From the NCBI GenBank assembly GCA_963969345.1, contig OZ017766.1:1550001-1614000 (forward strand): a DNA stretch of 64,000 nt, in the 5' to 3' direction. How positions within the stretch are numbered: position 1 is the stretch's first letter; each line of letters opens with the position of its first letter. The stretch comes from Turbatrix aceti. Taxonomy: Eukaryota > Nematoda > Chromadorea > Rhabditida > Panagrolaimidae. The notes beneath the pieces are model-generated. The model saw only the letters and a program-made list of their open reading frames with translations, ran no database searches and had not been told where the DNA came from. Below are positions 21,818 through 34,356 of the stretch, one piece after another. A program made the translations under genes and the position numbers.

Positions 21818-23190
21818 GTCATTCAATTACGCTCTGAAAAAAAGAACTAACTAAAAAGCCAGAATTTTTCGGGATTAAAGCAAAGCAGAAGGATGAATTT
21901 TTGGTCGATATAGTTCCCTGCTCCCTTCCCCTATTTCCAAACCGGCCAGATGTAAAGTTACTTCAATCCCCCTAGAAGCATCCGATTCATTACCTTAATA
22001 CATACAAAATGCTTACGACTGCACGTAAACAGTACAAGTGTCGTTATTGACGGTGAACAAAATTGACAGCTGGCCAGGCTGGGACGAGCAAAAAAACAAC
22101 AACTCGACATGCATAAAACAAGGAGAAGGAAAAATTGGCCGGAAAGTATTTTTGTGATACCACAAACACAATTGAACGAGAACAGAACATTTTTACGCGC
22201 ACTGAGCCCAAAGCAACAGGACAGAGGAGACAGGGGACACCAACCACCTGGGCTTGTGCGATTACTTGTTGACACTCCATTCTTTCTTCCTATGCTATAC
22301 AAAAAAAGCAAAGTGTCGCAAAAAAAGTTTCATACAGTAACGGGAAAGAAGGCATTGCTAATAAATGATTGCAAGACACAAATTTTGTATTTCACGCTTC
22401 AACAGACACAAAAGCAGTGGAGATACGAAATTAACGGCTTCTGAGGTGAAGAACGACGAAACATAAATATATTCAGTAACATTTTAGGCCGGGACATGTT
22501 TTTTGAGAGCTCAGGTGATTCATCCATTCCAGGCATCATTAATAGTCGCCTTTGCCAACGAAACCTCCTACAAGGCTGTTAATGGTCAGCGATGGATGAT
22601 TTTTGCGAAGTACACCAGAATCGAATCGAGTCAACCTTTTTTCAACCACCGCTGTGAGTAGCGTCGCGTCGATAGCGTTCGTCATTTTTCTTGGGCTGGA
22701 TGGAATGGCCGGCGGCTGACTGACTGGTGGCGATGCATCATCATCGCCAGGAGAAGAGCAGGAACACGACAAACGTACTTCTTGTAATCTCACCGTCGTC
22801 GTAGCAGCGGCAATCGTTAGTCGCATTTATCAAACTCCCTAGTCAAAACTGGTTTACTTGTAAAAAAAGTTTCGAGCCAATAAAAAACAAATTCACTAAA
22901 ATTGAACTTGAAAATGCGCAAAAACAGGAATTTATATTCAATTAGAGGTCAAATAAAATGTTTCCGATTTTCGGCCAATTTGTATGCTGTGGCTAGAAAG
23001 GAAGCAGTGAGCGTGGTGCCATTCAAGCAGCTGGCAAAAACACCAAACCGCCTCGAAAGAAAGAAAAGAGAAAATAGAGAGGATCAAACTCTTTTATTAT
23101 GCACTTGTGGTGATGAGACAGACTGCAAACCGAAACTTGCAAACGGGGGATACACAGATACATACGCATATACTAAATTTTTCTTGCGTT
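21818..23190 (+). repeat. Duplicated block A, copy 1
   Basis: This 1373 bp block recurs inverted at 37606-38978. Equivalent positions sum to 60796, and every long reading frame compared is identical, so the duplication is recent. A truncated third copy in direct orientation starts at 30204. Homology begins at GTCATTCAATTACGCTC and ends at TTTCTTGCGTT. It contains an ORF for a 95-aa peptide on the block's minus strand (22539-22826). It has no terminal repeats of its own, so it looks like a segmental duplication rather than a simple transposon. Confidence 0.85.
22539..22826 (-). CDS. Hypothetical 95-aa ORF in block A (copy 1)
   Basis: The peptide starts MRLTIAAATTTVRLQEV and has a Ser/Pro-rich middle and the segment NAIDATLLTAVVEKRLTRF. 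It is identical in the inverted copy at 37970-38257 and shares its first 72 residues with 30100-30417. It could be a first exon of a minus-strand gene, since it lies upstream of the RERE-like exons, but the obvious GTGTAC donor is not in phase with exon 16639. No family is recognised, and it may not be translated. Confidence 0.3.
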   Translation of the reverse strand: MRLTIAAATTTVRLQEVRLSCSCSSPGDDDASPPVSQPPAIPSSPRKMTNAIDATLLTAVVEKRLTRFDSGVLRKNHPSLTINSLVGGFVGKGDY

Positions 23191-26100
23191 ACCCAGCAGA
23201 AGCTAGTTATGTGGACACAATAATGAGCGTTTAGGGATTATTCGTGTCTTGACGACCAAGCAGTGTTAGATCTGAATTTTTATGCTTGGACAAAAACAAT
23301 CGCTGCAAGTCAATTTTTTACGGTATTTCAACACGCAGAAGTCAATGAATAAAATGACAGTGCCCTCATCACACAAATACTCTGGTAAGTATGTGTAAAC
23401 GACATTTAAGAGATTACAAAACAAATAAATCATATCAAAAATGTTCTATTCGATTTTCCGTTACGAAACAAATTCCTTTAATTTTGTCTACCAGGTGGTA
23501 TGCGTTAGCAACGTTCAACTTTTTGAAAGTACACACGCTTGAGAACCCATTAGTCAGTCTAGCGGGCGGGGTAGAACAGGACAGTCGGACGAGAAAATAA
23601 CACGGAAGGATAAGAGCAATCAAACAAAAAAATTCATCCTGCTTATTCATGGTACTTAAAAGTTGCAAAAAAAAGAAAAACCTCGCGTCAATTTTTTAAA
23701 GCTTTGTTCCTCTCTAAGGGATCAGTTAAGCTTTGCATTCGTGTTCTGTTTGTCTTAATAGAAGTTGGAGCATTGACTAAAAAACTCCTCTTTTGGATGA
23801 AACAAAAGTGCAAACCAAAAACAGTTTTCTGTTTGACGAAGATCAACGGAGTCAACTCGTCTGCTTTTTGAGTTGCATACAGTGTTAGTGGCGTCCAAGC
23901 ATTAAAAACGGAAAAAACGGTGAACGGGAAAAGGTCTGTGTCGGAAAGAGGAAAAATCACGGGGGTACAAAAAATATCCCTTTCAGACCGTATTGTACAA
24001 AAATCGGTTTGATATAGGAAAACTTATGTTTTTGAAAAAACTTCACGCGTGAATCAACAACCAACAACGTCCCCCGGGTGAGAACTTGATGGTGCGTTAG
24101 AATAATAAATAATTTTTGACGAGGGTTCAGGCTCGAATCCCACCGACAACATCCTACTCGCGATAAATAGACACCTTTGACGAGACATAACACAACGCAC
24201 GTCAGAAAAAACCGAACTTTTTTATTCATTTCTTTCAAGTCGCCAAGATGCGATATATCAAATCCCCTCGGGAAAGTGTGGCAAATTGAGAAGAGATATC
24301 AAAATGCAGATAAAGATTTTGACAGAGCTTATGGCTTAACGCTTGTGGTCGCCAAGTCTCAGTGACGGATGGATGAACCAGACGCAAAACGGGTTACAAC
24401 CATAAAAAGTCTAGTACTCGTGCAATGGGTCGCTCCGTCTCTTTTTGCACACTCACATTTTGGTTGTCTTTCTCGGTGAAGGTCATGGAATTGCGCATCA
24501 TGTAGTGTCCTGCCCCCAAAAATAAACAAAATATCTTGACGTACTTACTGCAAAGGCGAGAGAGACATCAATTAGCCAGTATGCATTTTTTATTGTCATT
24601 ACTTACGGAAGACTAAATATCTTGAAAGAAAAGCTGGTATGTATTTTTTTTGCCCCTCTGACAATATTTATTACAAGCACAAAGGACAAAACCGCTCCAA
24701 GTCTAAAAAAAACCGAGTTGCAGAGAAAGAAAGTAGATAGTTTCAATTTCATTAAACGTAATCAAATCTCATCAAGCGGAACCCCCGGTCGTTCTTGACA
24801 CGAACGAGCAGAGGCCAGAAGAAATAAGAAGAAAGAAAGAATACGTCCCTGTCAGGGGACGACGGTGGGGGCTGGGGAAGAGTGTTTTGAGTGTCGAAGA
24901 GTATATCTATGCATGTGTAAGCATAGTTCATAGCAATACAGCAGTGAGAGCAGGCAGCAATGCAAAATGTCCTCAGTCCTCACGTTTGTGGTTTTTCCTC
25001 CAGACGTGTCATGATAAAATTAGGGGTTTTAACAGAATGACATATATCACAGTACTTATTACAGTTTTTGGGCGGAAAAAACAGTATCAAAAATAGCTTA
25101 AAGGATGCAGTTAAACAAAAAATATTTTTTACATCACCTCCTAAAATGTGATTCACATGGTCAGAAGCTGGAGCGCAAAAGGACAAGGGTGCCAAAGGAG
25201 AGAGGGTAACATTGCCAAAGAGGAGACGAGACTAGAGCCGGGACCAAACGGACCTGGGGCAGTTGGTGCGGCGGCTTCGTCAAAAACATACGCAGGCAAG
25301 CGGGAGGAAGCAAAGAAAAGGAAACAAACGGGCCAACCAGTCAGTAGCACAAGCAAGCTTGTACAAGGAGGAGTTACACAGGGCGACAAACAGACACGCC
25401 AACAAATTTGTCTTCTGCGTGCTCGGATGAAGAGAGGTGAACGAAGGGGACGATTAACGCATATCAACTTGTTGCTGTCTCTTCTTACCTGCTACAATCC
25501 AACGACCACGGGACCACTGTTGCTGGCTGATGAGACCAATCAACAGTCAATGACTGATTGACCTGTGAAAACATGTGACTGTTTTTTGTTGTCTTCCTGA
25601 CATCATAGATCTAACGCTATGCAATCTGTATGCCCTGGAGTAAGATGTTTATGAGCTTTGTCCCCCGGCAACAAATGTGAGGGATATTTATGAAATTCTT
25701 CTGTAAACTTTTTCAAACAGTCCAAAACGATCATAACCATCTGAGCCCGCCATCTCGCCCGCCTGCGCAACATCTTCTCCAGACTCTTCCATCTCCTCTC
25801 ATCCCATCTTGCGTCCAGAGTGTATATTTATTCGTGTTATAAAACAGAAAATTGGTAAACGAATCAAAGAGCTGTCAGTTTATGAAATCTTCTGGATTTA
25901 GGGAGCCGACAGACATTTTGATGCACACAATATTTATAGATAATTTTATAAGCACGGTCAAAAACAACTCAAATTCTGTTATGTGAACCTTATTATTTTA
26001 CACTTGTCGAATGACGCAGCAAGCAGTGCAGCGCGGTAAAAAAGTTGAAAAGTGCGATAATTTATTTTTTTACCAACTTGTTAAAAAATCGTAAGAATTT

Positions 26101-29100
26101 ATTTTTCATAGCATTTTACGCCTCATAAAAATCGTAAGTGCATGCGCCGGCTACAGTGGCAGGCAGGTGTGTGCTGCGCTTTTTGAGTGGAAGGGGCGAG
26201 TAGAGGTCATTTGTATCAAAAACATAATTATTAATGTCTGTTGTGCACGGCGAGTCGACCGACTCGAGTGCACGACAAACATACGCCCAGCTTATGCTAA
26301 CACAAAAACAACAATGTGTCATATTTTGTTAATCTATGGTATCACATGAAAACAAAATGTCAGTAGGCATCCAATTTGATTTTTTTCTGACAACGAAAAA
26401 AAGAAAACTATTTGCCGCACTTGCTTGCTTGCGGCCGGCCAGAACCGAACCCATTGTCCTCTCCCCCCCAGGGAGGCAAAAGAAAGGAAATAACATACTC
26501 TTTTTTCTTTCCCAGCTGTTTTGTTTACATACTTGCTGTTGAATTTGAACTAACCGAACAGAGGGGACAACTGGAAACCACCGCACGACCGCCGCGCATT
26601 GCACTGCTAGCGGTGAATACAAAAGCGAATGCAAACTGACGAGATGATTCCATCCATCAAAGAAATTCATCGAAAGTTTTGTTAGCAGCCCGGATGACCA
26701 TAACAAAGCGTTAAACGGATTTCTTCCTCTCCGGAACAACTTAGTCCAAATTCGCTGTTTATTGCTTGCCTGTGGATAAACAGACGGATATGCACAAAAA
26801 CACCGAGTATTGGATAAATGTCATCTGTCATGCAGAATTTGTTCTCTAATGTCGAAGAGGTCAAAAGGGGCGCGCGTGCGCGTGAGCATGTCTTATTCAA
26901 CTGCAGTCCGGGCCCCTGATGAGATTTTTACCGGGAACGGGGAAATGATAAAAAAATTGTAACAACTTGTTCAGCCCTTGGTTGCATGTCGGGGAGATTT
27001 TTAATACATCGACAAATGGCAGACCAAAAATGCTTTCATTGAGCATCCGTTTTTTATACGTGCACAAATTTTCGTAAGACGTATAATACATCGTCAGAGT
27101 TTTTGTATTTCGAAGCAAAAAAACAAAAACTACTTATTATTCATTTCATAACTTGACGGAGGGACAGATACATGTATAATTATTCAGCCGCAACCTATAC
27201 TAGCTAACCCAATCTTCAGTCGAAAAAATGACAGACTATGAAACTAGAGGGACCTGCTAACTTTCTCTCTTGTTCTGTGCACAATTTGCACGAGCGCCGA
27301 CGAAGTATGCGATTTATGTTCCTAAGCTTTGCGCTGACGTGTGCCAAAGATTACTAGGTATTAATTGTTGCTTAGGAGAATGGAATGATAATCGGGTTTG
27401 TTCAGATATAAATAATTAGTAATGTAGCATAAATATCTAAAACACATTGTTGACCAACTTGGACCTCTATATTTTTGACGCAATCAGTATTTATCCGCTA
27501 AAAGTATTTATCTTGTGCCTCCATTGCAAAAAAACAGCTATTTATTTACATCCACGTTGATTCTTTCATCTGATGCATGTTCTGTGTGCACCCAGGAATT
27601 TTTTGTCAAATGGGATAAAATAGTGCCTTTTCGATGGTCCATCCTCCCATCCTCTCCTCCTCCTTGTCCCTGAGGCTCAAGCTAAGACTCCTCAACTTCC
27701 CGACGACGTCGACGATGAAAACCTCTTTTGCTGGGGGTGCGACAAACAGACACTTTGGCAAACAACACAAATCGTTTTGACGGAACCCCTTTTTGCAAAT
27801 GTGTGACGAAGCAAGGAGGGGGGCAGCAGAGTGCGCCGCGTTCGGCTGCGGCAAAGCAGATTAGAAATAGAAGTAATAGAGTGAGAGAAAAATGCGACAC
27901 GCAAAGTCCTGGCTCGTTGACTAGATGGATGGATGGACAATTACCCGGCTGCTGCTACTGCGCAAGCGTATTCCTGTGAGTATGACCTCAATTATGAGGT
28001 CATGAAAATTCCAAATACATTTGTAAGATAGCAAAAAAAGTATGAGGCAAAAAATAAATGTAAAAAAATGTGTACAAAGCGCATACACCCATCATGCATT
28101 GGTAAGGTCTATTTTTGAATTCTGTGGTGAAAAGCCGTCCCTCGTTTGTCAAGTCGATGTATACAAACAAATATCTGGACGCCGATATTAAATATTTTAA
28201 AATAATATGTATTTACATAATTGTTTGTCCCGTTTTAAAAACCTAATTTGACCAAAAAATTATTTGTTTTTGTTTTTGCACAAGTTCAACGAACATTGCG
28301 AAGCCCGTTTGTCACCTTGAGACCGTTTTTTTCCGTAGAAGGAATCAAAAGCCAAATATTTCATAAATTCTGTTTTTGAAAAACAATTGACTGACGATTT
28401 TTTGTTTGGTACTTTGTTAGATGCAATACAAAAAATACAAAACAAATGTATAAAAAAAAGCAAATGGACTGATGCAATTATTTACGTTTCGCTTCATCAT
28501 CATGGTTTACCACACGGATATTCCTAATAAAATGGGCCTCAAAAATCTGACGCGACACAAGTTCGTCGACCCGATCCTGTAAAGCGAGAGTTTGGCCCGG
28601 TTCCAATGCTGTTTATATATTTTAAAACATTTTACTGTTTTATTTTTTTTATGCAGGCCCATCAAATTTTTTAACCAAATTCCAACGGAAGTTGCTAATA
28701 TGGTTGTCTCATATTATCAATTCTTGAGACAGAAAACAAATAATTTTTATCATTGAGTGGTTGTCTGATTTTTGTGAACTCGTGTCTGTAGTGTACACAC
28801 CACTTTTCTTGTTTGCCTAAGATAATACTGGTCTTCACCTTGTGTCATTCAGCCGTACGCATCGGCCGCCCTTGAATACTTGATTTTTTTTGTGCTAAAA
28901 AAACTTTTATGCTAGCTTTCTTCCTCCGACAATGTCTATGATTTACGGCGGAAAGCACTGAACAATTCACCCTTTTCGCAGATATGCAAATAGCGTGAGT
29001 ACACAGATGAACATAAATTGCAGGAACGCCACGCATACGGCTTCCTAGCCTCAGGATGAGCGCCTGACCTTTGGTCAGTCAGCCAGACCAATTGTCTGGT

Positions 29101-30203
29101 CAGTGTCACACACACTTTATCCGAGCGCTAAAATGGTAAACAAGGTCAGCAATTTGTTGATTTGTTCTAAACGACGCATTTATTTTGTTGTGCACGTCAG
29201 TCGTACTTGGTGTCTTCATCCTTCCATCTTGATTACGTACATTATCTGCCCGCGTGCTATGCATTTAAAAAATAAATAAAAAATGAACAAAAAATCGCAT
29301 TGATTTGACCCTATATACGGCACACAAGATGTAACAGCTGTAGCATACATGCACCGCAAGTGATGTCATGACACTGCATAACTTAAGGAATTTATTTCCT
29401 TTCCCCTTGCTTGCATGATTCAATCACGTACACAGTTGACAAACTTGATTAAAAGCCTGCGCTTCATGTATAAATAGTTTGGTACAGGAACTATTTATGT
29501 CCCATTTTTTAAATTTTAATTAAGCCCTATTTTAGTTTTATTACCGTCTGTAAGACTGGAAAACACTAAAATGAAACGGAAGTCACCCAAATGTTAAATA
29601 TTTAAAAAGGTGCAAAACAATACCGCCGACGCGTTGTGCAAGCCAACCGCTAAGCCGTCTGACGGACGGGGGGGATGGATGAATATTCACCATATGGTTG
29701 ATGTGGTGGACTTGGACACGACACAGCAAAAATGAGGGGTTTGTCGAAGCCAAACATGGGGCACGAGCGTTTCTTTTTTTGATTTCCGAGGAAAGGAAAC
29801 CGTAAAGCTTCAGAGTTATTGACATGATTAATTTTCGTGTTTTTATGGTGTTTGATTGCAAGTATTAGAAACGGTACAAATTATTCTTTCATGCAACTTT
29901 GGTTAAATAATTCCACGACACACTCCTACATTATGAGCGCGTGTTGCAATTTATAGCCTGGCGCCAAAAAATCCAGTATGAAATAAAAAAAATAAAATAT
30001 GCCATTTGAATGTACACATTTACTTGGTAGCACGTCAAGGTGCATTGCCTTTTTTTGTCCTTTTAATCCGGGAGCAAGTGCACAATTGTCCAAACAATTT
30101 TATTTGAACAAGCAACCTATTATGTTGTCAGAAAAAATTAAACCCCCCGTTACCCATAACTTGTAAATTAGTTTCTGCCATTGGCAAAATATACCTTGTT
30201 TTA
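23191..30203. other. Seven-kb gene-poor interval between block A copies
   Basis: AT-rich sequence with no coding exon found apart from the candidate start exon near 24.5 kb. A splice-donor-like GTAAGA on minus near 25490 follows a possible 5' UTR exon. Reading frames here are short and show no motifs. The interval is bracketed by direct copies of the last 578 bp of block A. Confidence 0.45.
24457..24509 (-). CDS. Alternative candidate start exon of the RERE-like gene
   Basis: Acceptor-like GGGGGCAG precedes an exon whose ATG at 24501 opens 15 codons (MMRNSMTFTEKDNQN) before donor GTGAGT. The donor is phase 0 and would splice in frame to the exon at 16639. It could be an alternative promoter or first coding exon, or chance. 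Confidence 0.3.
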
Positions 30204-30737
30204 CACCAGAATCGAATCGAGTCAACCTTTTTTCAACCACCGCTGTGAGTAGCGTCGCGTCGATAGCGTTCGTCATTTTTCTTGGGCTGGATGGAATGGC
30301 CGGCGGCTGACTGACTGGTGGCGATGCATCATCATCGCCAGGAGAAGAGCAGGAACACGACAAACGTACTTCTTGTAATCTCACCGTCGTCGTAGCAGCG
30401 GCAATCGTTAGTCGCATTTATCAAACTCCCTAGTCAAAACTGGTTTACTTGTAAAAAAAGTTTCGAGCCAATAAAAAACAAATTCACTAAAATTGAACTT
30501 GAAAATGCGCAAAAACAGGAATTTATATTCAATTAGAGGTCAAATAAAATGTTTCCGATTTTCGGCCAATTTGTATGCTGTGGCTAGAAAGGAAGCAGTG
30601 AGCGTGGTGCCATTCAAGCAGCTGGCAAAAACACCAAACCGCCTCGAAAGAAAGAAAAGAGAAAATAGAGAGGATCAAACTCTTTTATTATGCACTTGTG
30701 GTGATGAGACAGACTGCAAACCGAAACTTGCAAACGG
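30204..30737 (+). repeat. Duplicated block A, truncated copy 2
   Basis: This matches 22613-23146 at a constant offset of 7591 bp. It lacks the first 795 bp of the block and is interrupted at 30738 by a transposon, after which block homology resumes at 33051. With that insertion removed it runs straight into the retropepsin-like gene, exactly as in the inverted right-hand copy. Confidence 0.8.
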
Positions 30738-33050
30738 CACAGGCCGGCCCAAATGCACGGATACTCTGCAAAAATGCACGGAAACGAGTAACGGAGTATC
30801 CGCGCGCTTTTGAGCAGTATCCGTGCGCTTTTGAGCAGTATCCGCGCGCTTTTTCGCTTGCTCCCAGGCCGGCCGACGCGGTCCAAATGCACGGATACTT
30901 TGCAAAAATGCACGGATACTTTGCAAAAATGCACGGATAAATTGCGGGCGGCTGATTATTTTTCCCCGGCCCCATTATCGATTGCTTTTTCTGTAGGATA
31001 AATTTATTAACCATACACAAATTAATTAACACCGAAAAACGTAAAAATACAATAATTGAACAAAATTTTTGTTGGTGCCGCCGACGTCGCAGTTTCTCCA
31101 GGCTCATCGTGTTTCTTGTGCCGGTAGTTGGATTCTTTCTGGATGCTGATACTTCGTTTTCAAAATTCATCGTGGGACTTGTGATGACTTCCATGTCGCC
31201 GTCGCAGTCCATTTCCATGCCAAGAACGTTGATTTCGAGGTCCCCTTCATTGCAGTCGGTTTACCTAAAAACAGAAGAGTTAGTTGGGTTTCCAAGGTTT
31301 TCTTCAAACTTACAGTAAATTCGGAGAGAACCAGATGTTGACGTCATCTGAAACTTTGGGTGAAAACAATAACGAAGCCCAAAAATTTTTGTGCCCTCAA
31401 TTTCATGCCAACTGCCTTTCAACCAATTTTTTTCCCTTTTCTGCGATTGTGAAACCGATCTTGGCCCCCATCTGTCGCAGCGCAATCCTACCTAACAAAT
31501 CGCATGAACTCATCATACAATCGCAAAAAAAGGTAAAAAACCGAGTGAAACTTGGTTGGTTATCAAAAAAATTCGTCTTTATACCCCTAAACTTTGAAAA
31601 GTTAAAAAACTTACATTGGCAGCATCATGACATCGACGTTAGCATTGAGAAGGTTGCCGATAGATCGCAGTCGCTTGAAGGAGGTCGCCGGAGGAATCTG
31701 AAACAAAAAACAAATAAAATCATACCAAAAAACATCAATTACAACACGCCCGAGAAAAAAAAAGAACATAGAAAAAAAAGAACAAAGTTGGGCTGATCAG
31801 CCGAGCGCAGCGAAGTAACATTCGCGTTGAGACTCCTCAACAATGGAAAAGTCGCAGAATGCGCAAGTCGTAAAATTAATTCGACGAAATTAATTTGAAA
31901 ATTCTAAAACATTGGTTTCTGAATAGATATTTTTATGTTTTCAATTTTGACAAAATATAATCAAGCATTGTCTTTTAAATAGTCCTAATCGCGTTTTACA
32001 AAATTTTTATTTTTGACAAAATTGAAGGAGGTGTACTAGAAAAATCATTACTCGCCCGAAAATAAAGTTAAATACCCAGTTCAAAGTGATTTCAAAGCAC
32101 AACTAAATTCTCTATCTTGTAAAAATATGAAAATCCATCATTATTAATTCAAAGTTACCGAAAAATTGAAATTTCCGACAACATTATGATAATAGGAACG
32201 TTTTCGAAACTTTTTCGAAGCGTGATCCAAAAACTAAAATCATCATCGCATTCTACAGTATCTTTTACATCTGGAGTGGTTGTTTCAAGATTTTATCATT
32301 TTTCCGCGCGCCAGTGCAAATTTTCTTCTGAACCCCACTTTTTTGATGAAAGGACGCCAAAATTTTTCAAAGTAGTGTTCGGCAAAAAATTCGGCATTGA
32401 GCGCGGTTCAAACGCATTTTTACGAAAAAATAGGACCGGGGGTAGAAATGAACGCAGAATCCAATGGCGTACTCAGTTTTTTGATCAAAGTTCTAAAAAG
32501 TTCCGAAAATCTAATTTTTCTTAGAAAATTTTTTTGGAAACCTTTTTTTGGGCATTTCTAAGTTGACATGGTATACTTTTTTGTAAAAAATAAGTTAGAT
32601 AATTTTGTTGGGCTTCAGAATTGCTTTCAATATTGTTTCCAGCTCGTTTTATTCGCCCGTAGTGATTTTTCTACCACACCTCCTTCAATTTTGATAGTTT
32701 TGATTAAATAAAAAAAAATAAAATATGCCGTTTGAAGGTACACATTTACTTGGTATGTCCTAAAATTTTTGAATGCAAAACTCAATTATTGATCGAGTTA
32801 CGATTTTTTATTTAAAATGTCGTCGAATTCAGCAACATTTTTGAACTCTGTGAGTATCCGCGCGGTTTGCAATAGTATCCGTGCAAACGCGTTAACCGCA
32901 CGGATACACAGCAAAAGCGCACGGATAAAATGCGGCCCGACACAACAAAAACAACAACAGAAAACATCCGTGCATTTTTGCAGAGTATCCGCGCGCGATT
33001 TTCGTATCCGTGCATTTTTGCAGAGTATCCGTGCATTTGGGCCGGCCTGT
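30738..33050. mobile_element. 2.3-kb DNA transposon with GCACGGATAC subterminal repeats
   Basis: Both ends carry the same inverted terminus, CACAGGCCGGCCCAAATGCA, followed by a GATACTCTGCAAAAATGCACGG stretch. The empty site is known from the other two copies of the block (AAAC-GGGGG-ATAC); here the element splits the G run with about 2 bp duplicated. Many copies of GCACGGATAC or its complement occupy the outer 250 bp of both ends, like clustered transposase-binding sites. No transposase was recognised. Inside, minus-strand stretches 31614-31693 and 31314-31356 are bounded by TTTCAG and GTAAG and look like captured exons. Confidence 0.8.
31109..31693 (-). pseudogene. Captured host-gene exon fragments inside the transposon
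   Basis: On minus, 31614-31693 reads IPPATSFKRLRSIGNLLNAN and on to DVMMLPM between an acceptor TTTCAG and a donor GTAAG. Next, 31314-31356 reads MTSTSGSLRIY between TTTCAG and GTAAGT. A third open stretch around 31109-31218 contains an acidic segment (MEMDCDGDMEV) and a basic RRRRHQQK end. The third piece cannot be joined to the second in that frame because TAA lies just inside its acceptor. The parent gene is not recognised. The arrangement suggests gene-fragment capture by a non-autonomous transposon. Confidence 0.35.
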
Positions 33051-33311
33051 GGGGGGATACACAGATACATACGCATATACTAAATTTTTCTTGCGTTCAT
33101 AAGTGTACAAAATCATCAACCTTCAAATCTAACAAATCTTGGCAAAAAAAATCATGTTTGAAATGGTTCCCACAAAGAATGAGACATTATGCCAAGGCGT
33201 TATTTTTTGTTTGTTGAGAAAATTTTTCAGTTGCGTGCTTTTCTAGCATTTATTTTCTTCATTCATTACTGATTTTTAGTTTGATCTGCTTTTCTCTTCC
33301 TCAACGTCAAA

Positions 33312-33985
33312 ATGTCGGATCAGCACAACAAGGTAAACGCTTTACTTTTACAATTTCTTCATTAATTTAATTCGTTTTTAGTCCTCTTCGTCGGATGAAT
33401 GGCAAAAATTGGACATGCCGTACGATGAATTCGATGTATTGGTGAACGATATCGACGAGCTTGAACTTGAGACGGTAATTATTCTGCTTTAATATTAATT
33501 CTTATTCTGCTTGATTTTAGATTGGCCGAACTTATGAAATCGCGAATTTGAGTGCCGGCGTTTTCACTTTTCCGGCTTTTCCGGTCAATGGCCATATCCT
33601 ATTTCGAAACTCGCGTTTTATGATTCCGTTGGTCTGCCAATGGGCCGGAAAGCCGAACAAGCCGAGCGTCAATGTCTGGTTCCTCGTTGATACTGGCTCG
33701 CCGTTCACTTGTCTCACTATGAAGTCGATGAAGGCAATCCTGGGCGCTAACAAGGAAATTTACGAGAATGACCGCTTTGAAATTGCAATTCAGGTTTGTT
33801 TGTATTTTAGTTAAAATTTGATGAATAATTCAAATGTTTAGGACCAGTGCAGCAACATCCAATGTCAAGTCTCAAAGGCTCATTTTAAGGAAGTCAACAT
33901 TTTGGGAGCAGATGCGTTGTGCTTATTAAAGCTGTGGTTGCATGGCGATTGGGAAAAGCGCAAATTCCAACTCTACAAGCAGTAA
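33312..33985 (+). CDS. Retropepsin-like aspartic protease gene, copy 1
   Basis: Four exons (33312-33332, 33382-33474, 33521-33793, 33842-33985), all in phase 0, encode 176 aa from MSDQHNK to LYKQ. The N-terminus is acidic. The core has FPAFPVNGHILF, then the active-site-like VNVWFLVDTGSPFTCLTM (DTGS) and, 50-70 residues on, VNILGADAL. This pairing is the layout of the retropepsin fold, in which a homodimer forms the active site and the ILGxD turn supports it. No gag, reverse transcriptase or integrase adjoins it, and the gene has ordinary spliceosomal introns, so it is either a domesticated protease or a piece of an unusual element. An inverted copy lies at 36718-37391. Confidence 0.65.
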
Positions 33986-34194
33986 ATTTTGTCTCTTGTA
34001 CATTGTAAGTCCGGATTTGGTTCAATAAATTATGTTCTCTACTTGTTGGATTTGTTATTTGGCGGGGGATTTTATATTCTTGCTATTGTGTTTTGAAGAT
34101 TTTATGAATAATGTATAATTAAGAGTAAAAAAATTTACAAAAATTCGTTCAACTTTATTATTTTTGGTCAATTTTCTTTCTTTATAAATGGTCT

Positions 34195-34343
34195 TGTGGA
34201 GAACTTCCCTCCACAGCGGAACGGGCCACGCGAGGGAAGCTTCACAGAGAAATCGAGAGTTAGTAGAAAGAATTTATTGTCAGTACGTACAGAAACGTAA
34301 GGGTTAGAGTAAGGAAGTAAGTGTTTGTATATATAGAGAAATT
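34195..34343 (-). mobile_element. Truncated LTR (mirror partner of the solo LTR)
   Basis: The sequence starts TGTGGAGAACTTCCCTCC and matches the inverse of the LTR at 36301-36508 from its outer end to the TATATATAGAGAAATT segment, where homology stops. It sits at the mirror position of that LTR (positions sum to 70703). It differs from it at about six sites, all near the break, five of them changes to A or T relative to the partner read on this strand or an A/T swap. Confidence 0.75.
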
Positions 34344-34356
34344 TTGTACTTAATAA

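Noticed and set aside
21958..22444. Long overlapping ORFs on both strands in block A (such as 22109-22444 and 21958-22311)
   Set aside because: They overlap one another, lack recognisable domains, and are preserved only because the block was recently duplicated.
24105..24160. tRNA-like T-arm (GGCTCGAATCCC) near 24130
   Set aside because: No matching A box, anticodon arm or acceptor stem could be found upstream, and the B-box match is imperfect.
25148..25561. 137-residue basic ORF at 25.1-25.6 kb
   Set aside because: Low-complexity charged composition in a gene-poor region, with no domain or splice support.
30757..30935. CRISPR-like regular repeats (GCACGGATAC units)
   Set aside because: The context is a eukaryotic transposon end; repeats are irregular, occur in both orientations and lack unique spacers.
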